Source of the DNA: Tamarix chinensis
Taxonomy: Eukaryota > Streptophyta > Magnoliopsida > Caryophyllales > Tamaricaceae
NCBI GenBank assembly: GCA_030549775.1
Contig: CM060173.1
Span: 68,101,867 to 68,165,866 of the forward strand
Direction: 5' to 3'
DNA length: 64,000 nucleotides
Positions 24,561 to 35,581 of this stretch are shown piece by piece. The notes under the pieces were generated by a model, which was not told the DNA's origin, searched no databases, and saw nothing but the letters and a program-made list of their open reading frames with translations. The translations under genes and the position numbers were made by a program. Each line of letters opens with the position of its first letter. Position 1 is the first letter of the stretch.

Positions 24561-25255
24561 CATGTGTTACTACAATAGAGGTTGTCCATATAAAATAAAA
24601 AATTCTACATATGCATGTAATTCTCTAGTATTTTCTTTCTCTCCTCTAGTTTTCTCCTCGTCTGCTACTTAAGGTTGGCATTAAATTGGATAACTTTTGC
24701 TTTAATATTTATCTTTTTTTGTTAATATCTCATCTAGTTTTGTTATTATTTGATTTTAATTTTTTTTACATATATTTTGTGTCCTTATGTGTTTCCACCT
24801 ATGTCACCATGTTTTCCGCCTTACACCACAACTCCTCCATATCTCCATATAGTCTTCATTTTGTACTCTTTGTTTTAGTTTATTTTGCTTTAATTATTAG
24901 TTTATTAGTGTAATCATTGTTTTGCTTAATTTTTCTGTTGGATTGTAGCTTGTCGGAGAACCTATGCCATCACTAGTTGTATTTTTTTTTTTGTTATTCT
25001 TATGAATTATACATACATATAAATGTTATTGGAAATTATTATATAAATGATGATAGTGGTTATTGTGTGTTGATGTGTGCATTGTGATATGTGTGATTTA
25101 GATATATATATATATATATATATTTTTTTTTTTGATTACTTAATTGTATATTATGTGCATGTTATTATGTTAGATTTTTCATATGATATATGAAAGTAAG
25201 AGTATACTAGGTTAATTAGTCTTAACCACCATTTTTTAATAATGTATGAATGTAA
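24561..25255. other. Intra-element non-coding sequence
   Basis: T-rich DNA; the frame at 24686-24913 encodes only a hydrophobic low-complexity peptide and is not supported as a gene. An (AT)n run lies near 25098-25122. Confidence 0.4.
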
Positions 25256-25259
25256 GAAT

Positions 25260-26160
25260 AAGATAATAAAAAACAAAAATAATAAGATATTGTGGGGCGG
25301 AATTAATTCATGATAAAAATGTAACACAATAAGATTATAAAATTATTAGATAATAAATTATTTTCAATCTTAGATAAAGTATTATTAAAAGAGTGGAATA
25401 ATAAGATAATAAATTAATAAAACAATAAAATATAGTTGTCATTTGAATATTTATGATTACATAAATAAGTGGAGTAACAAGACAATAAAAATATAAGTTA
25501 ATGAAAAATCGTTGCCTTTGAAAATATATTATTAAATAATTAAGTGCAATAATAATATCCTTTTATTCCAAAATAATAAAATATTTTTGGCATTTGAAAA
25601 TTTATGATTAAATAATTAAGTGAAATAATGAGACAATAAAAATTTTAAATAATAAAATATTATTATCCTTTGAATATCTATGATTAAATAATCAAGTAGA
25701 ATAAAAATATGATAAAAATAAAAATAACAAAATATTGTTGGCCTTTGAAAATTTATGATTAAATAATTAAGTGGAATAATTATATAGTAAAAATGTAAAT
25801 AAATAAAATATGGTTGGAATTTAAAATTTTACTTTTAAATAATTGAATGAAATAATAATATTCTATTATTTGAAAATAACAAAATGTTGTTGGCCTTTTA
25901 AAACTTACGGTTGAATAATTAACTAGAATAACAAGATAATAATTCTTTAGTTAATAATATACTATTATTTTACTTAAAAATTTTATGATTAAATAATTAA
26001 GGGGAAAATTAGTATATAATTTTTTTAAATAATAAAATGTTATAAACACGTGAAAATTTAAGATTAAATAGTTAAACGGTATAATAAGATAATAAAATTT
26101 AAAAATAATATATTATTTTTATACCATAATTTTATTATTAAATAACTAAGCAGATAATTG
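25260..26160. repeat. Tandem array, about 75-bp monomer, roughly 12 copies
   Basis: Monomers of 70-81 bp share AATAAAATATTGTTGGCCTT, then GAAAATTTATGATTAAATAA, then TTAAGTGGAATAATAAGATA. Phase points lie near 25424, 25499, 25570, 25651, 25723, 25801, 25873, 25953, 26031 and 26105. Copies are imperfect and very AT-rich. The array lies between the putative CACTA 5' end and the transposase. Confidence 0.8.
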
Positions 26161-26169
26161 TCAATCTTA

Positions 26170-27410
26170 ACTCTAACCTTAAATATTTAGCCCTAAAAAT
26201 TATAAACTCTAATGGTGTTATATCTATTATCATATTAATAATGTAAGTATTTAAAAGTTTTTGTCCCTTTATATAGATGGTATGATGCATCGTTTACCTT
26301 GCGATTATCCTCTATACTACTTTAAGATGTCTCTAAATTGGGATATTATGAAATATAAGAATTGGATACATAATGTGCTATAGTTCATGGTTGTGAACTA
26401 CTTATATTTGGGACCATTCAAGTTGAGTTACTATTATCTTTTGTTGATCTTGTCATAGATCTAACTATATTTATGGGTGATGGCAAGATATATTGATTTA
26501 TTTTTCACTAATGCCCATATCCTAGGGTTATTGAAGGTAGAAAATTTATAAGACACTATGACAAGATATTAAGGGAGTCGATAGTGATTGATGATGAGTG
26601 GAGGTCTTGGTAAATAATACTAATGAGTGTATACCTTCATTTCCTTAGTGACTTATACAAGGCAAATGAACCCTTTTTCGAAGAAGTAAGATAGTGGAGG
26701 AATTTATAAGAAGAGTGGACTCAATGGGTGATCGAAGAAATTCAATGAGGACCACAAATTATAATATGAATATTAGAGATTAATGGACCAAAATTTATAA
26801 TATAAAATCAAATATTATTATTATTATTATTATTTATTTCATTAGTAGAATTATAAAGTTAAAAGTAGTATACTTCATTATTTCTTTTAATGCATATCCT
26901 TTAATTTTTGTATAAAAAAAGTATGAGCAAGTTTAATATGTTTTATTTCTCCATGTTTAATATTCATGCTTACACATGCTTGTCTATATTAATATTTATT
27001 GTTTGTTTAAAACATGCTTAACCAAGCATACAATGTTAATATTATTTTTTTTGGTATAAAATATCCATGGATTTTTATTTAATTATATAATTAACATTTT
27101 TACTATTTTAGTGATAACATAATATTTGTTAAGAAATGAAAGAAAGAATGTTGAATAGATGCGGTATCGCCAACACCACTTAAGTAGGTACAAAGTAAAG
27201 TAATGAATATGTCTTGATTGTCAAGCCAATTAAAAGAACATTGATGAAACCTTTATAAAACTTTTATAAAACGAATGCTTTTAAAATTTAGGAATGTTCA
27301 TACTTAAAATGAGATATCAAAAATTTTTATATTCGTACTATTTATAAGTTTGTTATAATTAAGTTTATATATTAACAATTGATCCATATTTGAATTGTGC
27401 TTATATATAT
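26170..27410. other. Non-coding or unrecognised sequence within CACTA element
   Basis: Stretches at about 26280-26760 read open for 20-40 residues on the plus strand (for example YIDLFFTNAHILGLLKVENL) with stops between. These could be the trace of a second transposon gene, but no family was recognised. (TTA)n lies at 26815-26835. Confidence 0.35.
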
Positions 27411-27413
27411 ACA

Positions 27414-28672
27414 ATGCCAATTGATAAGAGGTTGATGAGGTTACATAATAAATAATCAAATGATTTTTAGGATGGTCATAAAATGTTTATAGGATTGGAA
27501 AAAGATAACTTAAGTTTTGATGGAATGATATGGTGTCCTTATAGGAGATGCATCAATTTTGAATAGGATATGATCAATAGGGTTGAAGTCCACATTTTGT
27601 AGTTAGGGTTCATGGAATATTATGATACATGGAAGTTTCATGGTTAATTGAAAAAACAAATGGTGGAGGAAGAGATCGGAGATGAAATGACATATGTATT
27701 AGGTGATTCATTAGGTAGTGTTCCACATATTGTGGATAGTGAAAGGGTGGACACTATTGGTTATGGCTTCAATGATGATGAGGCAATAGGTGGTAACTCT
27801 AGGGATAGTAGTGATTCATATATTAAGGAGTAACTAAAAGAGATGGAAATGGATTTATATCTAGGAGGTCATAAATTTTCTTCCTTGAATTTTTTGGGTA
27901 GTTGATGCATCCCAAGGTGTTGAATAAATGGGGTAACAGGTAATATGATGGAATTCTAAAATTGTTAAAAGGAGAACTTAAAAATGGTAATAAGCCTCCA
28001 AGATTACATTACAATGTTAAGAAGATGATGAGCAAGTAAGGATTGGGCTATGAGATGACTCATACATGCAAGTATGATTGTGACTTATATTAGAAAGAGA
28101 ATATTGGTAAATTTAATTCTCTAGTACTTGATACTTCTCAATAGGTAAATGAAGCTGTAAAGGAAAATAAATTACCACATAAGGTTTTGGGGTATTTCCC
28201 TATATCACTAAGATTGAAAAGATAGTAAGCTTGCAGACACATTACTCAAGACATAAGATGTCACTTAGATGGGTGCTTTACAGAATTGGGGATCTTACAA
28301 CATGCAGTTGATGGCTAGACATGGAAATATTTTGATGTAAATCATCCCAAATTTGTAGTTGATCCTCACAATGTTAGACTAGGTTTGGAATTAGAAAGGT
28401 TAAACCCCTTTGGCATGAGTGGAAATTATAGCATCTAGTCGATAATTATGATAGCATACAACTTTCCTCCTTGGGCAAGCATGAAAAATCATTTTTTTAT
28501 TTTATCTTTATTTATTCCCACCTATTGTATCCTAATATGGACATTGATGTGTTCCTTATCTCTTTTTAACAAGCTTAATGGTTTATGGGTGTCAGGGTTG
28601 TTATTAGAGATGTGGTTGATAAAAAAAATGTTTAGAAGGTGTGATGTGCTTCAATAGACTATTAATTACTTC
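27414..28672 (+). pseudogene. CACTA TNP2-type transposase, 5' part
   Basis: MPIDKRLM at 27414 opens a transposase-associated domain with the IWCPYRRCINF and VEVHIL.LGFMEYYDTWKFHG blocks typical of TNP2 N-termini. After an acidic linker (ORF 27648-27833) come LHYNVKKMMSK.GLGYEMTH, KYDCDLY.KE, VLGYFPISLRLKR, RCHLDGCF, WKYFDVNHPKFVVDPHNVRL, LNPFGMSG and IAYNFPPWASMKN, in family order, ending at TINYF where the Cassandra element interrupts it. More than ten stops and at least one frameshift (frame 0 at 27648, frame 2 at 28448) make it non-functional. The enzyme would be a nuclear DDE transposase acting on CACTA ends. Confidence 0.9.
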
Positions 28673-28673
28673 T

Positions 28674-29017
28674 TGTAATACACCCCCAAATTGAGTGGAG
28701 CATGATAAAGTTTGGTATGGTTACTTATATCAACATGGTACACCATCCTTTTGGTGATTCTATTTTAAGAACTTTATAGTTAAACACCCTTGTCATGGAG
28801 CAATTTTAGGATGGGTGACCTTGATAGGAAGTTTTAAGTATTTATCAAGAAGTATGTTAGTGAGGATAAATCATGCTAAAAGGACTCATATTGATTTTTG
28901 GGGTTATTTGATCAATCAAAAAGTGCTATAGAGTAACCCCACAACCATTGTGGGCCTGGGGGTGGTATCAATTAGCTACCAAGTAGCCCCCAATCAGTCG
29001 TCTATTGGGATAATTCA
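28674..29017 (+). repeat. Cassandra 5' LTR
   Basis: Starts TGTAATACACCCCC and ends ATTGGGATAATTCA, degraded from the TTTGGGGTGTTACA seen in the 3' LTR. It aligns along its length with 29091-29445. Confidence 0.85.
28770..28834 (+). ncRNA. 5S rRNA-like domain in Cassandra 5' LTR
   Basis: AGGATGGGTGACC (28808-28820) is identical to the core of the plant 5S rRNA C box, and the sequence before it (AACTTTATAGTTAAACACCC) corresponds to 5S AACTCCGAAGTTAAGCGTGC. The A-box part is the more diverged here. Whether pol III can still use it cannot be told. Confidence 0.75.
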
Positions 29018-29030
29018 TAGGATAAACTAT

Positions 29031-29043
29031 ATTGATAGAGCCA
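29031..29043 (+). other. Cassandra primer-binding site
   Basis: ATTGATAGAGCCA, 13 bp after the 5' LTR end, keeps the GAGCCA end of the initiator-Met PBS. Confidence 0.6.
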
Positions 29044-29090
29044 ATGGTCGAGGCACAATGAGGTTGTTGTGTTCTTTGAGTGGGGGTGAA

Positions 29091-29445
29091 TGTAATACCC
29101 CCATTTTGAGCGAAGTATGATAAAGATTAATATGGTTACTTATATCAATATTGTACACCATCATGTTCATGATTACATCTCAGGAACTTCACGGTTAAAT
29201 GTGCTTACCATGGAGCAATTTCTAAGAAGGGTGACCACAAGGAAAGTTTCAAACATTTTCTAAAAAATCTTTGGGAAACATGTGAGTAAGGATAAAGTGA
29301 GATGAAATGACTCATGCTGATTTGTGGGTTAGTTGATCAATTAAAAAGTGCTCTAAGGTAGCCATGAAACTATTACAAGCCTAAGACTATTATAAGGTGG
29401 CTGCCAAGTGATCCCTGCCTAGTTGTATTAATTTGGGGTGTTACA
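29091..29445 (+). repeat. Cassandra 3' LTR with 5S-like domain
   Basis: Starts TGTAATACCCCCATTTTGAG and ends AATTTGGGGTGTTACA. Its 5S-like part keeps GAACTTCACGGTTAAATGTG (29184-29203), close to the 5S A-box region, while the C-box part has decayed to GAAGGGTGACCACAAGGAAA. Confidence 0.85.
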
Positions 29446-30340
29446 CTTCCCAACTCATTCAATTCTCTCTAGGTGGTTAGGATAAGGATATATAGGAAGA
29501 CCCAATTATAATGAAGAAACTCCTTCACTAAGGCTAAGGTCTATGATGTGGTACAATAGCTAATAATAATTCCTTCCAACCAACCATCCGTGATAAAAGA
29601 GTAAATAATTTGATAGTAAAGTTGAGAAGAAAAGCACCCTAAATATTTTCAGTAGATAACTATTTGATATAGTTGAGTCATGTCAGAGATTACCCACCAT
29701 GTAAGCATGAAGACAACCAACATTTCAAGAGGAAGAGAGTTGTTAATGAGTTAAATTGAAGGAAGAAGAGTATATCTTTTGAGCTCCTGTATTGGTCATC
29801 AATTACCCATAAAAAAACTTAAATTTACTAATAATTTTTAATTGATTAGAAATGAAATGAAATTAATAAATATTATTACAAATTATATATATACTATAGG
29901 CAGGTGTACAACTTACATCACTCAAGGTCACCTAAATACACTGATGAGTTATTATTTCTTGTAATTAGTCTATCGAGTGTGGTTACAACTTTTAATTAGT
30001 TGTATTGTAAATGGAATTAGATTCTTAACTCATAAAAGATTAAAAAAGTAAACAAACACAAAATAATGGTGTGCTATCTTAGGAGTTGGTGAGGAATGCT
30101 ATTATGGACACATACAATAGATCATAGTGCTATCTTATTTACCTGATTGTTAAATTCTATTACTCAAGTGCAAATGGCTCAACATGAATGTAATGAAGAA
30201 AAGAATAATAAAAAGGAACAAAATTACAATTGTGTGTACAAGGTATGAGTGCTATAAGGAGGGTTTTTATATATTAAGATCTCAACCAAAGTAAATTTGG
30301 TATGTTAAGTTGTTTGAAAATCCAACCATCACCATATATA
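29446..30340 (+). pseudogene. CACTA TNP2-type transposase, 3' part
   Basis: Continuation of the interrupted transposase: THSILSRWL right after the Cassandra insertion corresponds to the DFPAYG.LSGWS block. WRKKSISFELLYW at about 29760-29800 corresponds to the W..KSIFFELPYW block. A weak EGFYILRSQPK..WYV stretch near 30255-30310 resembles the C-terminal Q.FY..DP....W.VV region. Between about 29830 and 30230 no homology was recognised; this may be an intron or decayed coding sequence. Confidence 0.7.
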
Positions 30341-30726
30341 GGATCTCAACAAAGATGATGATGAACAAATTGGTGTTTTTGTATGAATGACTTAGAAGTT
30401 AAAGTAGAAGGCTTTGACAACTTAAATTTTTAACTTCACAATGTTAGAAGTGATGAATTCCAAACTAATGATGTTCTTAATGATACCATACGTACTATTA
30501 TAGATAATATAGTTAATATGGATGAGGATGCATCAAATTTTATTGTAAAGAAGATTCTTGTAGTGATGATAGTACTTATATTAATAACTAGTTTATCTAT
30601 TGAAATTTTTTATGTTGCATTTATTATCCATTTTATAAATATTATCTTTAGTATTTTATTATGTATCTTGTGACATTTGCATATATATTTGATGCACAAC
30701 ATAATAGGGTTTTAATTCGTGTAGGT
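30341..30726. other. AT-rich, end of CACTA remnant or spacer
   Basis: No domain recognised. An acidic open stretch at about 30420-30560 could be the degraded C-terminus of TNP2. No terminal ..TAGTG motif was found before the copia LTR. Confidence 0.35.
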
Positions 30727-31204
30727 TGTTGGAGAAATGTAACATTGGCATTATGCATTACGTGAAAAACACAAGGGCCCTCTATTAAGTGAATGTTTTT
30801 TTAGTGAATGTTTTGGGGTGAAATTTTGGACAAATCCTAAGATTAAGAGAAAAAACATAGACACCTTGTAATTCCTAACACGGTCCATAATTTTTAGTGA
30901 CTTAATAAATCAGGTTGTTTTACCTCATAGAGTTTTATCTAATATAAAAAGATGTGATAAAACTATAGCGATGAGTTATACATGCCAAAAAAATCTTATT
31001 CTCTATTTGTGTCCTCTATGTTAGAGAATTACTTATTTGTGTAATTTATTGATTTATTTGTTGAATTATCTTGTAATTATACAAGTACACAAATAAAGAT
31101 CTATATTTTTCCCACTTAATTTGTCTTATAATTGAATTATTAATTGTTTAATTATATTATTAATTCTAATATTCATTTGGATCCAATCAACTAGTGTTGT
31201 TCCA
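30727..31204 (+). repeat. Ty1/copia 5' LTR (candidate)
   Basis: Starts TGTTGGAGAAATGT, a common copia LTR start, and ends ..GTGTTGTTCCA, 8 bp before a good PBS. The 478-bp length is normal for the group. The matching 3' LTR is not in the window, so boundaries rest on termini and PBS only. Confidence 0.55.
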
Positions 31205-31212
31205 TAATAATT

Positions 31213-31224
31213 TGGTATCAAAGC
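31213..31224 (+). other. copia primer-binding site
   Basis: TGGTATCAAAGC, one mismatch from the initiator-Met PBS TGGTATCAGAGC. Confidence 0.75.
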
Positions 31225-31254
31225 TTTGGTTGATGAATAAAAGTAATTATTAGG

Positions 31255-32660
31255 ATGGCTACATGATTTAATATTGAGAAGTTCAACCGATGTGTCAATT
31301 TTGGTTTATGGACATTAAAGATGTGAGTGATTTTGATTCATAATGAGTTAGAGAAAGAATTATATGATCATTCAAATAAGCTAAGATCAATGACAGATAA
31401 GAGATTTAAGGAGGTAGATCTAAATGCCCTCTATAGCATACAACTATGTTTGCCTAAGAAAGTATTGTAGGAAGTGGCAAAGGAATCAACAGTGGCTACG
31501 TTGTGGTTGAAGCTTAAGTCATTGTGTATGACAAAGTTAGTAGCAAATAATCTACAACTGAAGAGTCAATTTTATAACCTGATATTAGGTGAGGGTCAAT
31601 CTTTAAAATTTCATTCATATGAGTTTGATTCTATTATGATTGATTTGCATAACATAGATATTAATCTTGATGATGAATATTTGACTAATATGCTTTTTAT
31701 TTCTTTAATTTCTATCTTTAAGAATTTTCGTGGGACTATTTTGTATAGAAAGGGTGAGTTAGTCCTCAAGGATGTGAAATTTGGCCCTACTACAAAGGGA
31801 GTTGATTGATAGTTTGTTGATTGGTAGTGGTACCTCTAAGGACTCATATTACTAGGGACTTATAGCTAGGGGAGGATTGAGAATAAATGATCTAATTCAA
31901 AGAGTTGGTAGAATAACATGATGTGATAGAGGTGTCACAAGAAGGGACATATTAGGAAGTTTTTTCCTAGTAGGAAGCTTGAAGCTAAGACTAGTGACCT
32001 ATCCAATATGAATGGTGATGTTGTTGCTGTATAGGATGATAGTGTTGGAGATGTGTTAATGACTGCTAGTAGACTTACCAAGATAAGCGACAAATAGATC
32101 TTTGATTCTGGACGTTTTTAACATATATTACCCAACTGGATTTGGTTTTAAACTTTTAAGGTGACTCAAGGTGAAGTTATCTTAATGGACAATGAAATAT
32201 CTTGCAAAGTTATTGAGATTGGGACAGTGAAAGTAAGGATGCACAAAATTATAGTAAGGACACTATCCAACATGAGACATGTCCTTGAAATAACCAATAA
32301 CTCCATCTCTTTAAGTTCCTTGGATTATAATGGGTACTACTATGTGATTAATGATGGTACTTGATGAGTTAAAAAGGGAATTTTGTGGCGATGAAGGTGA
32401 AACGGGTTAGGAGATTGTATAAGTTTTCTGATTCTATTATGGGGAAAATTATTATGACATCAACGAGGTTGATAAGCTTAGATGTTACAACAATTTGGTA
32501 CTTGAGATTGGGGTACATGAATTTCAAGGGACTGACTGAACTCTCTAAAAGAGGGTTACTGGATGGATAGAGTATAGGTGCCATAGCCTTCACTAGCATT
32601 GTGTTTTTGTTAAGTAGAAGGGGGTTAGCTTTTCAAAATTTAAGAATTGTATGAGAGCAC
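31255..32660 (+). pseudogene. Ty1/copia gag-protease-integrase N-terminus (broken)
   Basis: ATG at 31255 opens a gag of the UBN2 type (FNIEKFNR, LYDHSNKLR, DLNALYSIQLCLPKKVL, LWLKLKSLCMTK at 31474-31809), followed by a zinc-knuckle trace (CHKKGHIRKFF near 31940). Then comes a protease/N-pol stretch (IFDSGRF near 32098, KVIEIGTVKVRMH, VRTLSNMRHV, ISLSSLDYNGY at 32161-32364) and the GAG-pre-integrase block with WYLRLGYMNFKGL and LSKRGLLDG (32385-32570). Several stops and frameshifts are present. The DSG protease motif survives. The coding sequence is cut at 32668 by the CRM-like element and resumes at 39515. Confidence 0.85.
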
Positions 32661-32668
32661 ATATAAAG

Positions 32669-33466
32669 TGATATGAATCTTAAAAACTTGTATTTAATTA
32701 ATTTTAATAATTGTTGTAAATCATTTTATACTTATAATTGTTTGTCTTATTTTTGTGAATAAATAGCACATTTTATACTTATAAGTGTTGCAGAAATGTA
32801 TTTTATTATTATGTAATCCCATGTGATGCATTCGCCGGTAGAAATTGGCTAATGGAAATTAGGTTGGTTGTATAATCCGCCACCTGGTCCATAATAATGG
32901 ATTAGTTGGATTGTGGGTTAATCAACCCTTAATAGCCATGATTAGCTAGAATTAATATTAGCTGATGGGAATTGATGTCTAAATATTATCTTGTAATTTG
33001 GGGGAGAATTTGTTGTTTTATTTTGGGCTAGTCGAGTGTCCAGGGCCGACCCAATTTTACCGACCCATTTTTCTGTTATGTATGTGGGTTGTATCGTGAG
33101 GTTTTGGGCTGATTGTATTGTGTATTTGATACGGTCTGTACGCCTCATATAAATAGGGCATATACGATGGTAGATAGAGTTTTTGGTTGATATACGACTT
33201 ATTTCTTGAATTCTCTCAAGCATTCTCTCGCGTTCTCTTTCTCTCTCGGCGAACCTCTCACTCGTACCTTCTTCTGCTTCTGTTCTCTGCCTTCCATCAA
33301 TTCTTGATCGTTTCTGTCTCTCAAATTCAGTTGTCGTTGTGAAACTATGCCTCTGAATTCTTGGATCTTCCTTTGGGAGTTTTCCTTAGGCTGATTCCGG
33401 CGAATCGAACCCCGCGCTTGATTATTTTCTTCGATCCTTTTGTGAAACCCTAACAGGTTTCCATCA
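32669..33466 (+). repeat. CRM-like 5' LTR
   Basis: 798 bp. TATA box CATATAAATAGG at 33146-33157, followed by a CT-rich leader. By eye roughly 6-7% of aligned positions differ from the 3' LTR, many as transitions, plus one indel region near 32765-32795. Confidence 0.9.
33146..33157 (+). promoter_or_regulatory. LTR core promoter (TATA)
   Basis: CATATAAATAGG with a CT-rich leader 70-120 bp further on; the 3' LTR has the equivalent CACATAAATAGG near 39194. Confidence 0.6.
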
Positions 33467-33470
33467 TTTT

Positions 33471-33483
33471 GTATCAGAGCCTC
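33471..33483 (+). other. CRM-like primer-binding site
   Basis: GTATCAGAGCCTC, 4 bp after the 5' LTR, matches the initiator-Met PBS core TATCAGAGCC. Confidence 0.8.
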
Positions 33484-34165
33484 GATTTTTTGAGTTCTCG
33501 TGGTTTAATATTTATTGCTAAGTTCTTTTTCATTTCTGGTTCGTTATTTGTTGTTTTCACTAACCCTACTTCTGAAGTGCAAAATTTTAGGGTTTGCAAA
33601 CGGCGAAGGATTTGACGATTTCCATCGTTCTTAAACCGGCGGTTGGAGTGTTTTGTCTGCTGTTTCAAAGTTCTTGAAAGAAAACCCTAATCGACCTAGG
33701 GTTCAGTCAAGAATTTGGATCTTGACTAACTTCGAGACATATTTTCTGTTGGTAACCTCGAATCGTATTTTTGTTATATACTACTATCTGCGATAATTAA
33801 TTACCAATTTCTTTCGAAATTTTATTTTGTTTTGCTTGATAAGTATACAGGTTAAATAACCGGCGAACCCTTTGGTTTCGGGAAACAAGTAACATCTCCA
33901 AGAAGAGGGGTTCCTAATTAAGTGGATTATTTGTTTAAACGCTCGTGGTAATATCATTCTTTCTCACCTATCTATCATTTTCGAACTGATATTTACCTGG
34001 AAAATTCCGAGTAAGCTGTATTATTGACATATCTGATATTCATTGATACTGTAATATTTTTTATAATTAGTCTGTGTGTTTATGTCTATTTGAATTTATT
34101 AAATAAATTGATCCTGTTTAATTAGTTGTGACTGTGTTAATTGATTAGATTAAAGGAATCTCATA
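33484..34165 (+). other. Leader between PBS and gag
   Basis: Untranslated leader of the CRM-like element; minus-strand frames here are spurious. Confidence 0.7.
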
Positions 34166-35575
34166 ATGTCGAACAACGCACAATCAGTTAATCAATCTAT
34201 TTCTAGTAATGATCTATTAGAAACTCTTAGGACTTTTCAAGAACAAATGACTGCTTAATTTGTTGTATTATCTACTAATTTAGAACAAAGAATAGGAGAA
34301 CAAGAAATAAGAATTAATGAGCTACAACATAATAGAGTTGAAACTAACCATGAAAGGGTATTGGGAAGGGCTCTTATGGACCCTAGGATCAGAATTCCAC
34401 CCATAGCTAACCTAGAAGAGTTGGAAGATCAAGTATCCAACAATAGTGATAGGAGACCTAGGCAAAACAATAGACAAGAAAGGGAAGTAGAGTTCATTGA
34501 TAGGAATCCAAATAATCTTAAGCTTAGTATACCTAGATTCAATGGCAGAAATGACCCTGATTATTATTTTGAATGGGAAAGGAAGATAGAGCTAGTGTTT
34601 GAATGTCATAATTATTTAGATAAGAAGAAAATTAAGGTAGCTGTAGTAGAATTTACTAAGTATGCTTCCTCTTGGTATCATAATCTTGTGTTAACTAGAC
34701 GTAGGTGTGGGGAGCCACCTATACAGACTTGGGAAGAGTTTAAAATTTTAATGAAAAAAAGGTTTGTACCAAGTCACTATTATAGGGAGTGACATAAGAG
34801 ATTACAAACAATCAGTCAAGAAATGAGAACAGTGGATGATTACTAAAAGGAATTAGAGGTCTTGATCAATAAGATAGGAATTATTGAGGATGATGATGCA
34901 ACCATGGCTAGGTTTTTGAGTGGACTAAACTCTGAGATAGCCGATAAAGTAGAATTATATCCTTGTGGAACTTTAAGTGAAATGGTAAACATAGCTACTA
35001 AGATAGAGATTCAATTAAAGAAGTCTAGACAATATAAACCCCTTGGTATTGGGTTTAAGAGTACAGTAAGGAGAAATTTTGGGGGAACTACTTCCTGAAA
35101 TTGGAAGAATACTAATAAATTTGAATCTAGAGGAAGGACTAATGAAGCTAAGATAGGAAATAAATTTGAAAAGGGTAAGAATGTGATAATAAACCCTGTG
35201 AATGGATCAAATAGAACTAGGGATATTAAATGTTTTAGATGTGGAGGATTGGGACATATAGCTTCTGAGTGTCCAAACAAGAGAAACATTTTAATTAGAG
35301 AATCTAGAGACATAGAATCTGAAGAGGAAGATGTAGAGATTAGTTTAGTCAGAGAAGATGATAGTGATTCAGAAGAAGAAATAGAACTGCCATTGAGTAG
35401 AGATCTTTTTGTAGTACACAGGGCTTTAAACGGTAACAAACTACCTGATTCTAATGCTATACAGAGAGAAAATATATTTCTTACTAGATGTTTAATTGAT
35501 GATAAATGCTTTAACAGGGCTATAGACAGTGGTAGTTGTATTAATGCTGCTAGTACCTTGTTAGTGTCTAAGTAG
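34166..35575 (+). pseudogene. CRM-like gag and protease
   Basis: Starts MSNNAQSVNQS at 34166 in one frame, broken by stops at 34256, 34790, 34845, 35096 and 35573. The gag core (34361-35098) has LSIPRFNGRNDPDYYFEWER and SWYHNLVLTRR. A CCHC zinc knuckle CFRCGGLGHIASEC lies at 35231-35272, then a long acidic stretch (SEEEDVE..DDSDSEEE). The QRENIFLTRCLID stretch leads into the retropepsin motif AIDSGSCINAAS (active-site Asp codon 35525-35527). Gag would package the RNA; the protease would process the polyprotein. Confidence 0.9.
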
Positions 35576-35581
35576 GTTTAA

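Larger units (their letters stand above)
28674..29445 (+). mobile_element. Cassandra TRIM retrotransposon, complete
   Basis: A 772-bp non-coding element with two LTRs of 344 and 355 bp starting TGTAATAC and a spacer of 73 bp. The LTRs contain 5S-rRNA-like sequence, the hallmark of Cassandra terminal-repeat retrotransposons in miniature. The spacer holds a primer-binding site (ATTGATAGAGCCA, 29031-29043, resembling TGGTATCAGAGCC of initiator Met-tRNA) and a polypurine-like GAGTGGGGGTGAA immediately before the 3' LTR. Flanks are CTTCT (28669-28673) and CTTCC (29446-29450), a 4/5 target-site duplication. Removing the element restores the TNP2 reading TINYFP..., so it inserted into the CACTA transposase. 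Confidence 0.9.

Noticed and set aside
24686..24913. Hydrophobic 75-residue open frame
   Set aside because: Low-complexity T-rich DNA within a decayed CACTA element; no motif.
28674..29445. Two genuine 5S rRNA genes in tandem
   Set aside because: The 5S similarity is partial and lies inside LTR-like repeats with PBS, PPT and a target duplication, which fits Cassandra rather than 5S genes.
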